Assembly (NCBI GenBank): GCA_963738575.1
Contig: CAVTWY010000002.1
Span: 1,488,001-1,552,000 of the forward strand
DNA: 64,000 nucleotides
Source: CAVTWY01 sp963738575
Lineage (GTDB): Bacteria; Pseudomonadota; Gammaproteobacteria; Burkholderiales; Burkholderiaceae_C
Direction of reading: 5' to 3'
Below the pieces are notes generated by a model. That model saw nothing but the letters and a program-made list of their open reading frames with translations, ran no database searches and was not told the DNA's origin. Positions 45,501 through 54,500 of this stretch are shown here, one piece after another (position 1 is the stretch's first letter; the number at the start of each line of letters is the position of its first letter). The position numbers and the translations under genes were made by a program.

Positions 45501-48500
45501 CAAGCACCAAGACCTCTGCACCCTTGCGCTCCAAGGCCATCACTTGCCGGATGCGCCCCGCTGTTGATGCGTCACCATCGGGTTGCGCGAGCACGCTCGA
45601 CCAGCGATCACGCGGGGGCAGCGCCGTGCGGCCCACCAACACCAGCCGCGCCTGAACTTGCGACGCCAAGTGCGATGCGATGGCCAAACCCACACCGCCC
45701 AGGCCACCGGTGATGACGTAAGTGCCTCGATCACGCCACACGACCTTGCCGCGCGCTGCGCTCGGCAAGGGAGACGCTGCATACGACTGAACCCATCGCT
45801 GCCCTCCGCGCCACGCCACCGCCGCGTCACTCAGCTGACCGTCCAATTCGGCAACGATGGCATCGTGCAAGCGCGCGGTAGCACGCCCACCAACATGCAG
45901 AGAATCGACGTCAAGTGAAGTGCACCTGAAGTTGGCAAACTCGCGTGGAATCACTTGCACGGGGCCCAACACCATTGCTTTGGCCGGCAACAAGTTGGCC
46001 TCGCCCGCCACGCGCTGCATGCGATCAGAAATCACCAGCAATTTGGTGGGCTCTGCCCAATCCTCGCGGCCAGCCGCTTGAGCCAGCATCAAAAGGCTGT
46101 CAAAACCAAGTTGCCGCATGCGCAGCGTGTCCCCGGGCGTGCGCTGCACGGTCTCGTCACCCGTCACGCTCCAGGCGTGGACGATGCGGGTGGGCACGCG
46201 GCCTTCAGCGCCAAGCGTTTCAACCACGCGGTCCAGTTCGGCTTGCACGGCGGGATTGATCACAAACGACAGTGGATTGTCTCGCTTGAAGGCCTTGCCC
46301 ACCCGCACCGTGATCACTTCGTCGCCTCGTGCACGCAGCCGCGCAGCCACACCCTCACCAACACCGTGCGCGTCCGAGAAAATCAGCGTGCGGGCCGTCG
46401 CGGTCTCACCTGCTGCCAGCGCGATGGGCGTCAGCGACCAAATCGGTTGGTAAAACCATTGCGCAACGTCCTTTCGCTTGTGCAGCGAGCGGTCGTGGGG
46501 CGCCAGCGCGTGCGCCCCGTGACCCGCGTCAACCCAATGGCGGGGGTGGTCAAAACGGTAGGTCGGCAGCTCGATTCTTAAGCGCTTCTCATCACCCTGC
46601 AGCGCGTCCCACGGCACATCAACGCCCGCAGCCCACAAGCGACCCAGCGTGGTCAATGCAAAAGCCTGATCATCAACATTCTCGTCAGGATGACGCATCG
46701 AGTTAAGGACCGGCTGCTTGGGTTGACGCGCCGGGTGCTGCCGTGCCAAGCTCGAAAGGGTGCGCCCCGGACCAACCTCCAGCAACACGCGGGTTTCGTC
46801 GGCCAGCAGGGTTTGCACCCCGTCGGCAAATCGCACCGTGTTGCGCAGGTGCCGAACCCAGTACTGAGGGTCAGTAGCTTCAGCTGGTGTTATCCAGGTG
46901 CCTGACAAGTTAGACACCATGGGCAACTGCGGTGGCTTCAAAGCAATGCGATTGAAACACTCACCAAACGTTGCCAAGATCGGCTCGAGCATCGACGAAT
47001 GCGCTGCAACATTGATGCGAACCCGCGCGGCGTCAATTTCTTGGGCAGCCAGTTGCGTTTGCAGTGCCTCGATCGCGGCCACGGGGCCACCTACAACGGT
47101 CATCTTCGGGGCATTGATCACCGACACCGAAAGCGTGGGCGACATGAAGGGCTGCAGCTCGGTTTCCGAAAGCGGCACGCTCAGCATGGCGCCTTCAGCC
47201 AAGGTCTCGAACAAGCGACCCCGCAGCTCAACCAGCGTCAAGGCTTCTTCAAGCGAGAACACGCCGGCCAGGTGGGCCGCCGTGTATTCGCCCATGCTGT
47301 GCCCAATCATCGCGGCGGGCTGGATGCCCCAGGACATCAGCAGACGGGCCTGGGCCACCTGGATGGTCAACAAGGCTGGCAGCGCCAGTGAAGGTCGTTC
47401 GAGCTGTTTGGCGGCGAGCGCCTCGTCACCCGCCGCAGGAAAAAGCACATCACGCAGCTTGCAATGGAGTTGGGCCTCGCAGTGCTTCAAGCACGCGTCC
47501 ACCACGTCATGAAACACAGGCTCGTGAAGGTAGAGATCACGTCCCATGTTGGGGTGCTGCGCACCACCACCGGCAAACATGAAAGCCACACGCCGCGGGT
47601 CGTCACTGGCGACGTCGCCGAACACACGCGTAGCATCTTTGGCTTGAAGGGCCTGCGCGGCGTCGCCGGTGCTGCTTGCCACCACGACCCGACGTTGCTT
47701 CATGGCCTGGCGCCCCACCTGAAGGGTGTAAGCTGCATCGGCCAGACCGAGGTTGGGCTGCGATTCAAAATGGGCGGCCAGCGCCTGCGTCCCTGCATCC
47801 AGCGACGTGATCGACTTGGCCGACTGAATGATCAATTGATGACGACGGCGAGAAGGTGCCGTCGCTTGGCGCGCTGGCGCCTCTTGCATCACGATGTGCG
47901 CGTTGGTGCCGCCCACGCCCAAAGAGCTGACACCAGCGCGGCGTGGAATGCCCGCCGGAGGCGTCCAAGCTTGAAGCTTGTGATTGACGTAGAAAGGGCT
48001 GTGCTCAAAGTCGCAAGCCGGGTTGTTCTGCTCAAAAAACAGCGACGGCGGGAGCTGTCGATGTTGCAGCGCCAACGCCACCTTCATAAAATTTGCAACG
48101 CCAGCGGCCGTGTCGGTGTGTCCAATGTTGGACTTGACTGAGCCCACACCACAAAAGCTAACCTTGTCAGTCGACTGTCTGAATGCTTGGGTCAGCGCGG
48201 CGACTTCAATGGGGTCACCCACCGGCGTTCCGGTGCCATGGGCCTCGATATAGGTGATCGTGTCGGCGCTCACGTCGGCAATGGCCAAGGCTTCGGCAAT
48301 CGCTTGGGCTTGCCCGTCAACGCTTGGGGCCATGTAGCCCACTTTGAGCGCGCCGTCGTTGTTAATGGCCGAACCTTTGATGACCGCATGGATGTGGTCC
48401 CCATCCGCCACCGCGTCATCCAACCGACGTAGCACCACGACGCCTGCGCCACTGCCAAACACGGTGCCTTTCGATTTGGCGTCAAAGGCATGACAGTGTC

Positions 48501-49188
48501 CATCGGGCGAGAGAATCTCGCTTTCACGGTATACATAGCCGTGGCGGTGCGGCATTTCTATCGTGACCCCACCCGCCAAGGCCATGTCGCATTCGCGATT
48601 GAGCAAACTCTGCACACCCAGGTGAATGGCCACCAGTGAGGTGGAGCAGGCGGTTTGCACGTTGATGCTGGGGCCCTTGAGATTCAAGAGGTAGGACACC
48701 CGCGTGGTGAGAAAGTCTTTGTCGTTGCCTGTGTGACGCACCAAGAAAAAACCCACCTGCCGCATCAGTTGCGGATTGCTGAGCAGGTTGTAGGGCATGT
48801 AGGCGTTGTGCCCCGAGCCACCAAAAACGCCAATGGACCCGTTGAAACGCTCGGGCACGTGCCCCGCGTTTTCCAGCGCTTCCCACGACACCTCCAAAAA
48901 GTGACGGTGCTGCGGGTCCATGATTGACGCTTCGCGGGGGCTGAAACCGAAGAACTTACCGTCAAAACACTCCATGTCGGGCATTTCGGCGCCCACGGGG
49001 ACGTAGTTGGGGTCCGCCAGATCGGCCGGATCGACGCCAGCAGCGAGCAATTCGGCCTCGGTAAATCGCGTCAACGATTCCACCCCGTCGCGAATGTTGT
49101 TCCAAAACGCCGTGATGTCACGCGCACCCGCAAACCGTCCAGCCATGCCAACCACGGCGATATCGGTGTCGAAGTTGAAGTCACTCAT
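42583..49188 (-). CDS. Type I polyketide synthase, KS-AT-KR-DH-ACP-TE
   Basis: Single-module, 2201-residue synthase. KS (1-430) has VQTACSTSL with Cys181, EAHGTGT and KSNIGHTDTAAG. AT (about 530-850) has GHSMGEY with Ser631; the specificity loop VAAHS is not the usual methylmalonyl YASH. KR (about 930-1400) has GGLGGVG near 1160 and YAAAN with Tyr1324. DH (about 1405-1700) has His1415 and HPAMMD. ACP carries GGHSLLAVQ with Ser1798. The TE at the end has GLCAGG with Cys1955 instead of Ser. There is no enoylreductase, so the predicted step makes an alpha,beta-unsaturated acyl chain. KR precedes DH, the reverse of the usual order. It lies in an operon with glycosyltransferases, two deacetylases and an NRPS protein; no phosphopantetheinyl transferase is in the window. 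Confidence 0.92.
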   Translation of the reverse strand: MSDFNFDTDIAVVGMAGRFAGARDITAFWNNIRDGVESLTRFTEAELLAAGVDPADLADPNYVPVGAEMPDMECFDGKFFGFSPREASIMDPQHRHFLEVSWEALENAGHVPERFNGSIGVFGGSGHNAYMPYNLLSNPQLMRQVGFFLVRHTGNDKDFLTTRVSYLLNLKGPSINVQTACSTSLVAIHLGVQSLLNRECDMALAGGVTIEMPHRHGYVYRESEILSPDGHCHAFDAKSKGTVFGSGAGVVVLRRLDDAVADGDHIHAVIKGSAINNDGALKVGYMAPSVDGQAQAIAEALAIADVSADTITYIEAHGTGTPVGDPIEVAALTQAFRQSTDKVSFCGVGSVKSNIGHTDTAAGVANFMKVALALQHRQLPPSLFFEQNNPACDFEHSPFYVNHKLQAWTPPAGIPRRAGVSSLGVGGTNAHIVMQEAPARQATAPSRRRHQLIIQSAKSITSLDAGTQALAAHFESQPNLGLADAAYTLQVGRQAMKQRRVVVASSTGDAAQALQAKDATRVFGDVASDDPRRVAFMFAGGGAQHPNMGRDLYLHEPVFHDVVDACLKHCEAQLHCKLRDVLFPAAGDEALAAKQLERPSLALPALLTIQVAQARLLMSWGIQPAAMIGHSMGEYTAAHLAGVFSLEEALTLVELRGRLFETLAEGAMLSVPLSETELQPFMSPTLSVSVINAPKMTVVGGPVAAIEALQTQLAAQEIDAARVRINVAAHSSMLEPILATFGECFNRIALKPPQLPMVSNLSGTWITPAEATDPQYWVRHLRNTVRFADGVQTLLADETRVLLEVGPGRTLSSLARQHPARQPKQPVLNSMRHPDENVDDQAFALTTLGRLWAAGVDVPWDALQGDEKRLRIELPTYRFDHPRHWVDAGHGAHALAPHDRSLHKRKDVAQWFYQPIWSLTPIALAAGETATARTLIFSDAHGVGEGVAARLRARGDEVITVRVGKAFKRDNPLSFVINPAVQAELDRVVETLGAEGRVPTRIVHAWSVTGDETVQRTPGDTLRMRQLGFDSLLMLAQAAGREDWAEPTKLLVISDRMQRVAGEANLLPAKAMVLGPVQVIPREFANFRCTSLDVDSLHVGGRATARLHDAIVAELDGQLSDAAVAWRGGQRWVQSYAASPLPSAARGKVVWRDRGTYVITGGLGGVGLAIASHLASQVQARLVLVGRTALPPRDRWSSVLAQPDGDASTAGRIRQVMALERKGAEVLVLAADVTDAQQLQKAFKQARDRFGDIHGVLHTAGVLSDGVIQLKDTKVATSVLAPKVDGTMAIESALAAIQPHAPLDFVVLFSSISAFAGLAGQVDYAAANAFLNAYAQDRCMRDGTYTVAVNWSQWQEVGMAAVLAHQLGLDAEVDAGSQAITIGHPLVERCLAYGPEERVYETRFSRATHWLLEEHRVQGAEALIPGTGFLEIVCTAFAQHVELNADQCVELRDVTFLLPFVVREGTSRDLRVHLRAHGGDTFAFAVMGRSVADAQGQPHPWVEHVRGTVGRVAQALPTLKPPTSVAARCKARHQMGAKAPVNLHFGPRWDNVVRIDFGAHEALIELALPAAFVDDLLQFPLHPAMMDLATAGAQSLIPGYDEARDFFVPASYERLTVRGALKPQVFSNVRHRPDDGHGSDLAVYDVTITDSLGQVLVDVEGFTMIRVRDKDLLARADDARLVAHHANKPRATANNILSVGLRDGILSQEGADVLERVLAWGGGPQIVVSPQDLEALLAQLRGPAVQIVHASDDAAEAVPGSRAPTTATEKLIAQMWGEMLGHPRVSAGDNFFDLGGHSLLAVQVINKLKKRTGKALPLTALLEAPTVEELAALIEPPGPAADALVTAPSASASIDLGAGASQSKPLGAVGRTIIPIKKGADRQPLFLVHDGLGETLLYRTLAHKLDPGHAVYGLQPAVRADGSFIYTRIADMAAAHLAQIKSVQPQGPYLIAGLCAGGVIAQEMAVQLQAQGQHTSYLGILDAADVAAPESDYESRNRMARFLGTLDGDLSRPMLVRLILALPKMAKKVLGFARYKVARSLERRRIAKGVDALRNSAETNNTQGDGVDAAALEVSFLKMYEQAHVEHKPQGRLDAHGVVLYRASKGTGAAEDVPFIEKYADEALGWRPRFDGHLTVREVPGGHTSLLQEPHVQVLAQAMQADLDKAVAAQGGVSGARPVHQSSSAAVNAKTPGHQVLERAP

Positions 49189-49430
49189 GGATCGAAAGGG
49201 CGCGTGTGCTTTGATGCGACAAAAGCCGACGGTGATGCATCGTTTGGGCTCGGTCGCTGGGTCAAGGGGCTAGAACCCATGATTTTAAGAACGACTAGGG
49301 TATCCGTGGCCCCGCATGTGCAGGGACATGACGCGGCTGCGCACCATGACCATGCCAAATGACGGTGTTTTGTGCAGATTGCCCTGCTCAGCTGTCTAGC
49401 GGACACGCCGCCACGGCCACGAGAACGCCC

Positions 49431-50210
49431 TTAAACGGGCAGAAACAACCGCTCGGGCGTGGACAAGGTCAGGCGTTGAAACGCTTCCTTGTCACCAAAT
49501 TCAGACACCACCTGCGAGCCATAGGCATGCACCACGGCGAGCTTGGCGTCAATGGCAGCGGTCAACGCATACGCCTCGCACGCACGGCCAGCCAGGTGGG
49601 TCGCCATTTTAAGCAGCCGCGAAGGCGAGTCGGACCAAACGTAGGGGATCTCTGCGTAATAGCCCACGACCAGTTGGGCTGCATCCAACGGCGCCGTCAG
49701 GGCGTCTCGCACCCATTCGTGCTCAGCGTGGGCTGCGCACCCTGCTGGAAGCCGCTGCACGCGGCGCAGCAAGCGTTTGAACGTACTCACAGGTTGTCCA
49801 GCACCGATGGGCAACAGCACCAAACCAGGTCCGATCCCACCAGGTGTCGCCGCGACGCGGGCAATCTGCGCGGCCACAGCGGCCGCAGCGCCGGCGTCAA
49901 AACGATCCACTTCGGCCCCTGCGTGAAGCATCGAAACACCCAGCATTTGCATGGCCACCCGATCTTCCTCGCGTCTGGCAGCGAACTCTTGCAAGGGGTC
50001 GGTGAAACCCATGGCTCGCGAGTGGCGATCATCGGAATCGATGCGTGCCTGGGTGAAGACAGTCGCCACCGTTCGCGGCGGCAGGGCTTGCCATTGCAAG
50101 AATGTCGCCAAAGAAAAAGACGCGTCATCCAGGTGTGGTGACACCACACAGATGCGTGCAATGTGCCGTGCAGCAACCCACTGCAAAAGTCGGTCAGCGC
50201 TACCTTGCAT
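49431..50210 (-). CDS. PIG-L family deacetylase
   Basis: LmbE/PIG-L-type metal-dependent deacetylase, usually acting on N-acetylglucosamine-linked lipids or small glycosides. The motif is VVSPHLDDASFS, a PHxDD variant of the family's PHPDDE, followed by a downstream EEDRVAMQMLG helix. Length is about 259 residues. The start at 50210 gives an 11-bp overlap with the glycosyltransferase gene; an earlier in-frame start lies deeper inside that gene. About 240 bp with no gene separate it from the polyketide synthase. It probably frees an amino group on a sugar in this pathway. Confidence 0.8.
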   Translation of the reverse strand: MQGSADRLLQWVAARHIARICVVSPHLDDASFSLATFLQWQALPPRTVATVFTQARIDSDDRHSRAMGFTDPLQEFAARREEDRVAMQMLGVSMLHAGAEVDRFDAGAAAAVAAQIARVAATPGGIGPGLVLLPIGAGQPVSTFKRLLRRVQRLPAGCAAHAEHEWVRDALTAPLDAAQLVVGYYAEIPYVWSDSPSRLLKMATHLAGRACEAYALTAAIDAKLAVVHAYGSQVVSEFGDKEAFQRLTLSTPERLFLPV

Positions 50211-51456
50211 GGTGCTGCGCACGATGGCGATGGCGCTCCACCATGTCGTGCGTCCACTGGGCGCGCCGGGCGTACCAGCGGTCGGCGGCATGGTGTTGTG
50301 CGGCGGCCAACGCTTGCTGCGTCAGCGCTGCGATGATGGAACGGTCTTGGTCGAGTGTTGCAATCTGCCGCGCCGATTCGGCGTCGTCGTCTCGCGGCAG
50401 CACCCAAACCGCTGCGTCATGGGTCGCACGCTCTTTGACGTACGCAATGCCGCCCGCCACCAACGGCAAACCGGCGGCATAGCCATCAAAGATCATGCGC
50501 GGGGTTTCTTCCATGCGTGGGTTGAACAACAACGCATCGCATTGCGCCAGTTGTGCAAGCAACGCCGGCCCATAGGGCATGGCGCCCAAAAAGCGAACCG
50601 CCCCGTCCAGCTGCAACGAGGTGGCCAATGCCGCCAACGCTGCCGACTCCGGCCCCCCGCCGATCACGTCCAGCTCCACCCGGGCGCCCAGATCGCGTGC
50701 TTGTTTGATGATGCGCAGGCTTCGATCCAAACCCTTGATTGTGATCAATCGGCCGCAGTAACCGAATCGCAAGGCACGGGAGGTGTTGAGGAGCGAACGG
50801 ACTCGGGCCTGCACGGTGTCGTCATTCACGACTTCGTGACTGAAGTAAGACGTGTCTTCGATGGCGTGCACGTGCTGCGACAAATGTTGGTAGCGCGCCA
50901 TGGTGTCCTGCCCCTTGAGGAAGTTCACGCCCGCCACAGCCACCGCTCGGCGGCATTGGTACGCATGGGCGCGAGCTTCCAGCTCCGCTTTGACGCGGCG
51001 CTTGATGCCTCCCTCGCGGTGCAAGGCGCGCAACACAGACACCACATCTTGATCTTGAACAAAGACTGTTGGCAACTTGGCCTTGACCCCAGCCATGAAG
51101 GCTGCATAACAAAAACACCGAAAGGGTTCCTCGGCGGTTCCGTGCATCACTTGCACGTCGGCCAGACGCGAGCGCACCAGGCGCATCGCTTGCTGATGGG
51201 GGCCTCGCCAATAGTCCCGCAGCCTGACGTTTCCGTCAAAGGTTGGAATCAGCTCAATACCGTCATGCTCGAGTGACGGTGCTTCCAGGGTTTGCTCGCT
51301 GCTCGACGCAGGCAACCAAGGCGCCGCCACGGCAATAGGACCATATCGGTGGTCAAGTGACCGCGCCAACAAGTCCAGGGCCCGCCTCCAATCGGTTGCG
51401 ATCAGGAGTCGGGCGCCGTCTTTGAAGATCGGCACGGTGATGGGCAATAGGTACAC
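50200..51456 (-). CDS. Glycosyltransferase, family 4 (GT-B)
   Basis: The C-terminal half has the group-1 glycosyltransferase pattern: LRFGYCGRLITIKGLDRSLRII, DVIGGGPES, VRFLGAMPYG, FNPRMEETPRMIFDGYAAGLPLVAG. The N-terminal half is less conserved, as is usual for acceptor domains. Length is 418 residues. It begins 45 bp after the NRPS-like gene and overlaps the PIG-L gene at its end. Donor and acceptor unknown. Confidence 0.88.
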   Translation of the reverse strand: MYLLPITVPIFKDGARLLIATDWRRALDLLARSLDHRYGPIAVAAPWLPASSSEQTLEAPSLEHDGIELIPTFDGNVRLRDYWRGPHQQAMRLVRSRLADVQVMHGTAEEPFRCFCYAAFMAGVKAKLPTVFVQDQDVVSVLRALHREGGIKRRVKAELEARAHAYQCRRAVAVAGVNFLKGQDTMARYQHLSQHVHAIEDTSYFSHEVVNDDTVQARVRSLLNTSRALRFGYCGRLITIKGLDRSLRIIKQARDLGARVELDVIGGGPESAALAALATSLQLDGAVRFLGAMPYGPALLAQLAQCDALLFNPRMEETPRMIFDGYAAGLPLVAGGIAYVKERATHDAAVWVLPRDDDAESARQIATLDQDRSIIAALTQQALAAAQHHAADRWYARRAQWTHDMVERHRHRAQHHAR

Positions 51457-51501
51457 AGTGTCAACGCAACACAGAGACTTTAGAGGTGGCAGTCAGTCGG
51501 T

Positions 51502-54500
51502 TCAAGTTGGCAATGACTCACGGCCACTTTGGCGTCGCGCCATGGCAGCGCGTCGACCCTGGGCGCGGTCTTGCCCTTGCTTGGCGGCCGCACCCACGCT
51601 TGAGTCGTCGCTCAAGTGAGCGGCCAATGATTGCACGGTGGGAAAACGAAAGATGTCGGTGATTGCCAAATTGCGTTGCAGCGTCTCCTTCAGTGACCTC
51701 AACACTTGAATGGCCAAGAGTGAGTGGCCACCCAAATCAAAGAAATTGTCGCGCACGCCCACCTTGGGCACTTTAAGAACGTCCTTCCACACCTCAACGA
51801 TTTGCTGCTCCAAATCGCCTGCGGGTGCTTGATATTCAACTTGGGTCGTCGCCATCGGTGTGTGGTCAGGCGCTGGCAACTGCTTGCGATCAATCTTGCC
51901 GTTGGGGGTTTGTGGCAAGGCGTCAAGCACCACGTAGTGCGCGGGCATCATGAAGTCCGGCAGACCGTCCTGCAGCGATTCCTTGAGCTCATTGAGGGGC
52001 ACGGTAGCGCCAGGTTTGGCCACCAAATACGCCACGAGGCGTACGTCGCCCGGCGAGTCTTCGCGCGCCAGCACCACCGTTTCGCTGACGTCTGGATGAC
52101 GAGACAGCGCTGCTTCAATCTCACCCAATTCAATGCGGTACCCCCGGACTTTGACTTGGTGGTCCAGTCGCCCCAGGAATTCCACCAACCCGTCGTCACG
52201 CAGGCGCGCCAAATCACCGGTGCGGTAGACGCGACCCGCCTGGGCACCATCCAACGGGTGGGGCAAAAAGCGGTCTGCCGTCAGTTCGGGCCGGTGCAAG
52301 TAACCGCGCACCACACCGTGTCCACCAATGACCAGTTCGCCGGGCACGCCAACGGGCAGCGGCTGTTGACGGCGATCCAGGATGTAAATCGACTGATTGG
52401 CAAGCGGACGACCCAAAGGAATCGGGCCGTCCACTTTGTCCAGCGTGTGCACAGCCGACCAGATGGTGGTTTCGGTGGGGCCGTACATGTTCATCACCTT
52501 GCCGCCCACCAATGAAGTGAGTTCTTGCGCCAGCGCAGGTTGCAAAGCTTCGCCGCCCACCATCATTCGCTTCAAGGAGGCCAGACCTGGCTTGGCAGCA
52601 TCGTCCAACAAGAGCATGCGCGCCATGGACGGCGTGCACTGCACGTGCGTCACCTGGTGGTGCTTCATCAGCGCTGGTAGCGCCATGTCGGGTGACGCCA
52701 CACGCGGTGGTTTGGCAAGTTTTCGCAACTGATTCAGGTAGGGCAAGTGTTCCAGCACCGAAGCGGAATCAACCCCAAAATCAATCAGGCAGGCCACATC
52801 ATCGACGCCAATGCCTTTGATGGCATCGATCATTTTTACGCAGGACTCTGGCGTTCCAAACAAGCCGCTGGTTTCGTAGTACCGTTCGAACGAAAACTCG
52901 AGCAGGCCGTCCATTTCTTCCGGCGTCACCGTCGTCAAATCAATCTCAGTGCTCATGCCTTCGCGGCGCTTGAAAGCTGGGAAAGCCCACGCGTACTGTT
53001 TGACCAAATTGAGCGAGCTGCGTAAATACTCGATCAGCGGCCGTTTAACTTTGGCGCGCACGTGAGCTTCGTCAGGCCCCACAAAGGCATGCAACATCAG
53101 CGACACGTAACCGTCACCCGGGTGACCGGCCGCGCGTCGCGCCTCACGGTAGACCTCGAGCTTTCCTTTGAGCTCCTCGATCGTTTGCCCCAGCAAATGG
53201 GTGAGCACGTTGGCACCCATGCGCCCTGCTGTGGCGAAGGTTTCGGGATTGCCAGCGGATGTGATCCAGAACGGCAGCTCTTTTTGCACGGGTCGCGGCA
53301 ACACGCGTACTTCCACGGGCTTGCCAAGGGGCCCATCGAAACTGTGGGCTTCTCCACGCCAAAGGCTCCGAACCACTTCAATGTTTCGCGCCAAAACGCC
53401 CTTGTTGTCGGCAAAGTTCTGCGGCATCAACACAAAGTCATTGGGTTGCCATCCCGATGCAAACGAAACACCCACCCGACCTTTGGATATGTTGTCAACC
53501 ACCGACCACTCTTCGGCAACACGCAGGGGGTGGTGCAATGGCAGCACCACGCTGCCCGAGCGAATCTGGACGTGCTTGGTGATCGCGGCAATGGCGGCCC
53601 CCGTCACCGCTGGATTGGGGTACAAGCCGCCAAACGCGTGGAAGTGGCGCTCAGGCGTCCACACCGCAGCAAACCCATGCTGATCACCGTACTTGGCACC
53701 TTCGAGCAACAGTTTGTACTTGTCAGCAACGCCCTCAGACTCATCACTTGAAAAATAAAACAAGCTGAAGTCGAGTGGGCGGGCTGCGTGCGCGCCCCGC
53801 TCGGGACCTGCCAGTGCTCGGTCTTCGTCAGACGAAATCACCACTTGGTAGCCGCGCGTGAGCGTCCAACAAAGCTCCAACACCGAGATGTCGAAACTCA
53901 GACTCGTGACCGCCAACCAAGTGCCAACGTCATCACCACCCAAGTGTTGGTCCATGCCCGTAAAAAAATTGACGACGTTGCGATGCTCCACCATCACGCC
54001 CTTGGGCTTGCCAGTGGAACCCGACGTGTAGATGACATAAGCCAGGTGGTGAGGCATAGCACCACCGTCGAAAGCGGCATCTGCTTCCTGGTCAATGCCT
54101 GGCCAATCGGTATCCAATGCCAAGACTTGTGCGTGATGCGGTGGCAAGTCGCTGCGCAAGTGATCCAGCGTCAGCAGCACAGGAACCTTGGCATCCTCGA
54201 TCATGTAGGCGAGGCGATCACGTGGGTAGCTGGGGTCCAACGGAACGTACGCACCACCGGCCTTGTGGATCGCCAACAGGCCAACCATCATCTCGACCGA
54301 TCGATCACACATCAGGCCCACCAGCACATCGGGTTTGACGCCCAATGCCGCGAGCTTGCGAGCGAGTTTGTTCGCGCGGCCGTCCAATTCGGCATAGGTG
54401 ACCGTTACACCATTTGCGGTGACGGCGTTGCGATGGGGCGTCTTGGCCGCTTGTTGCTCGATGAGGTGATGCACCCCAACGCCCTCACGGACAGGCACTG

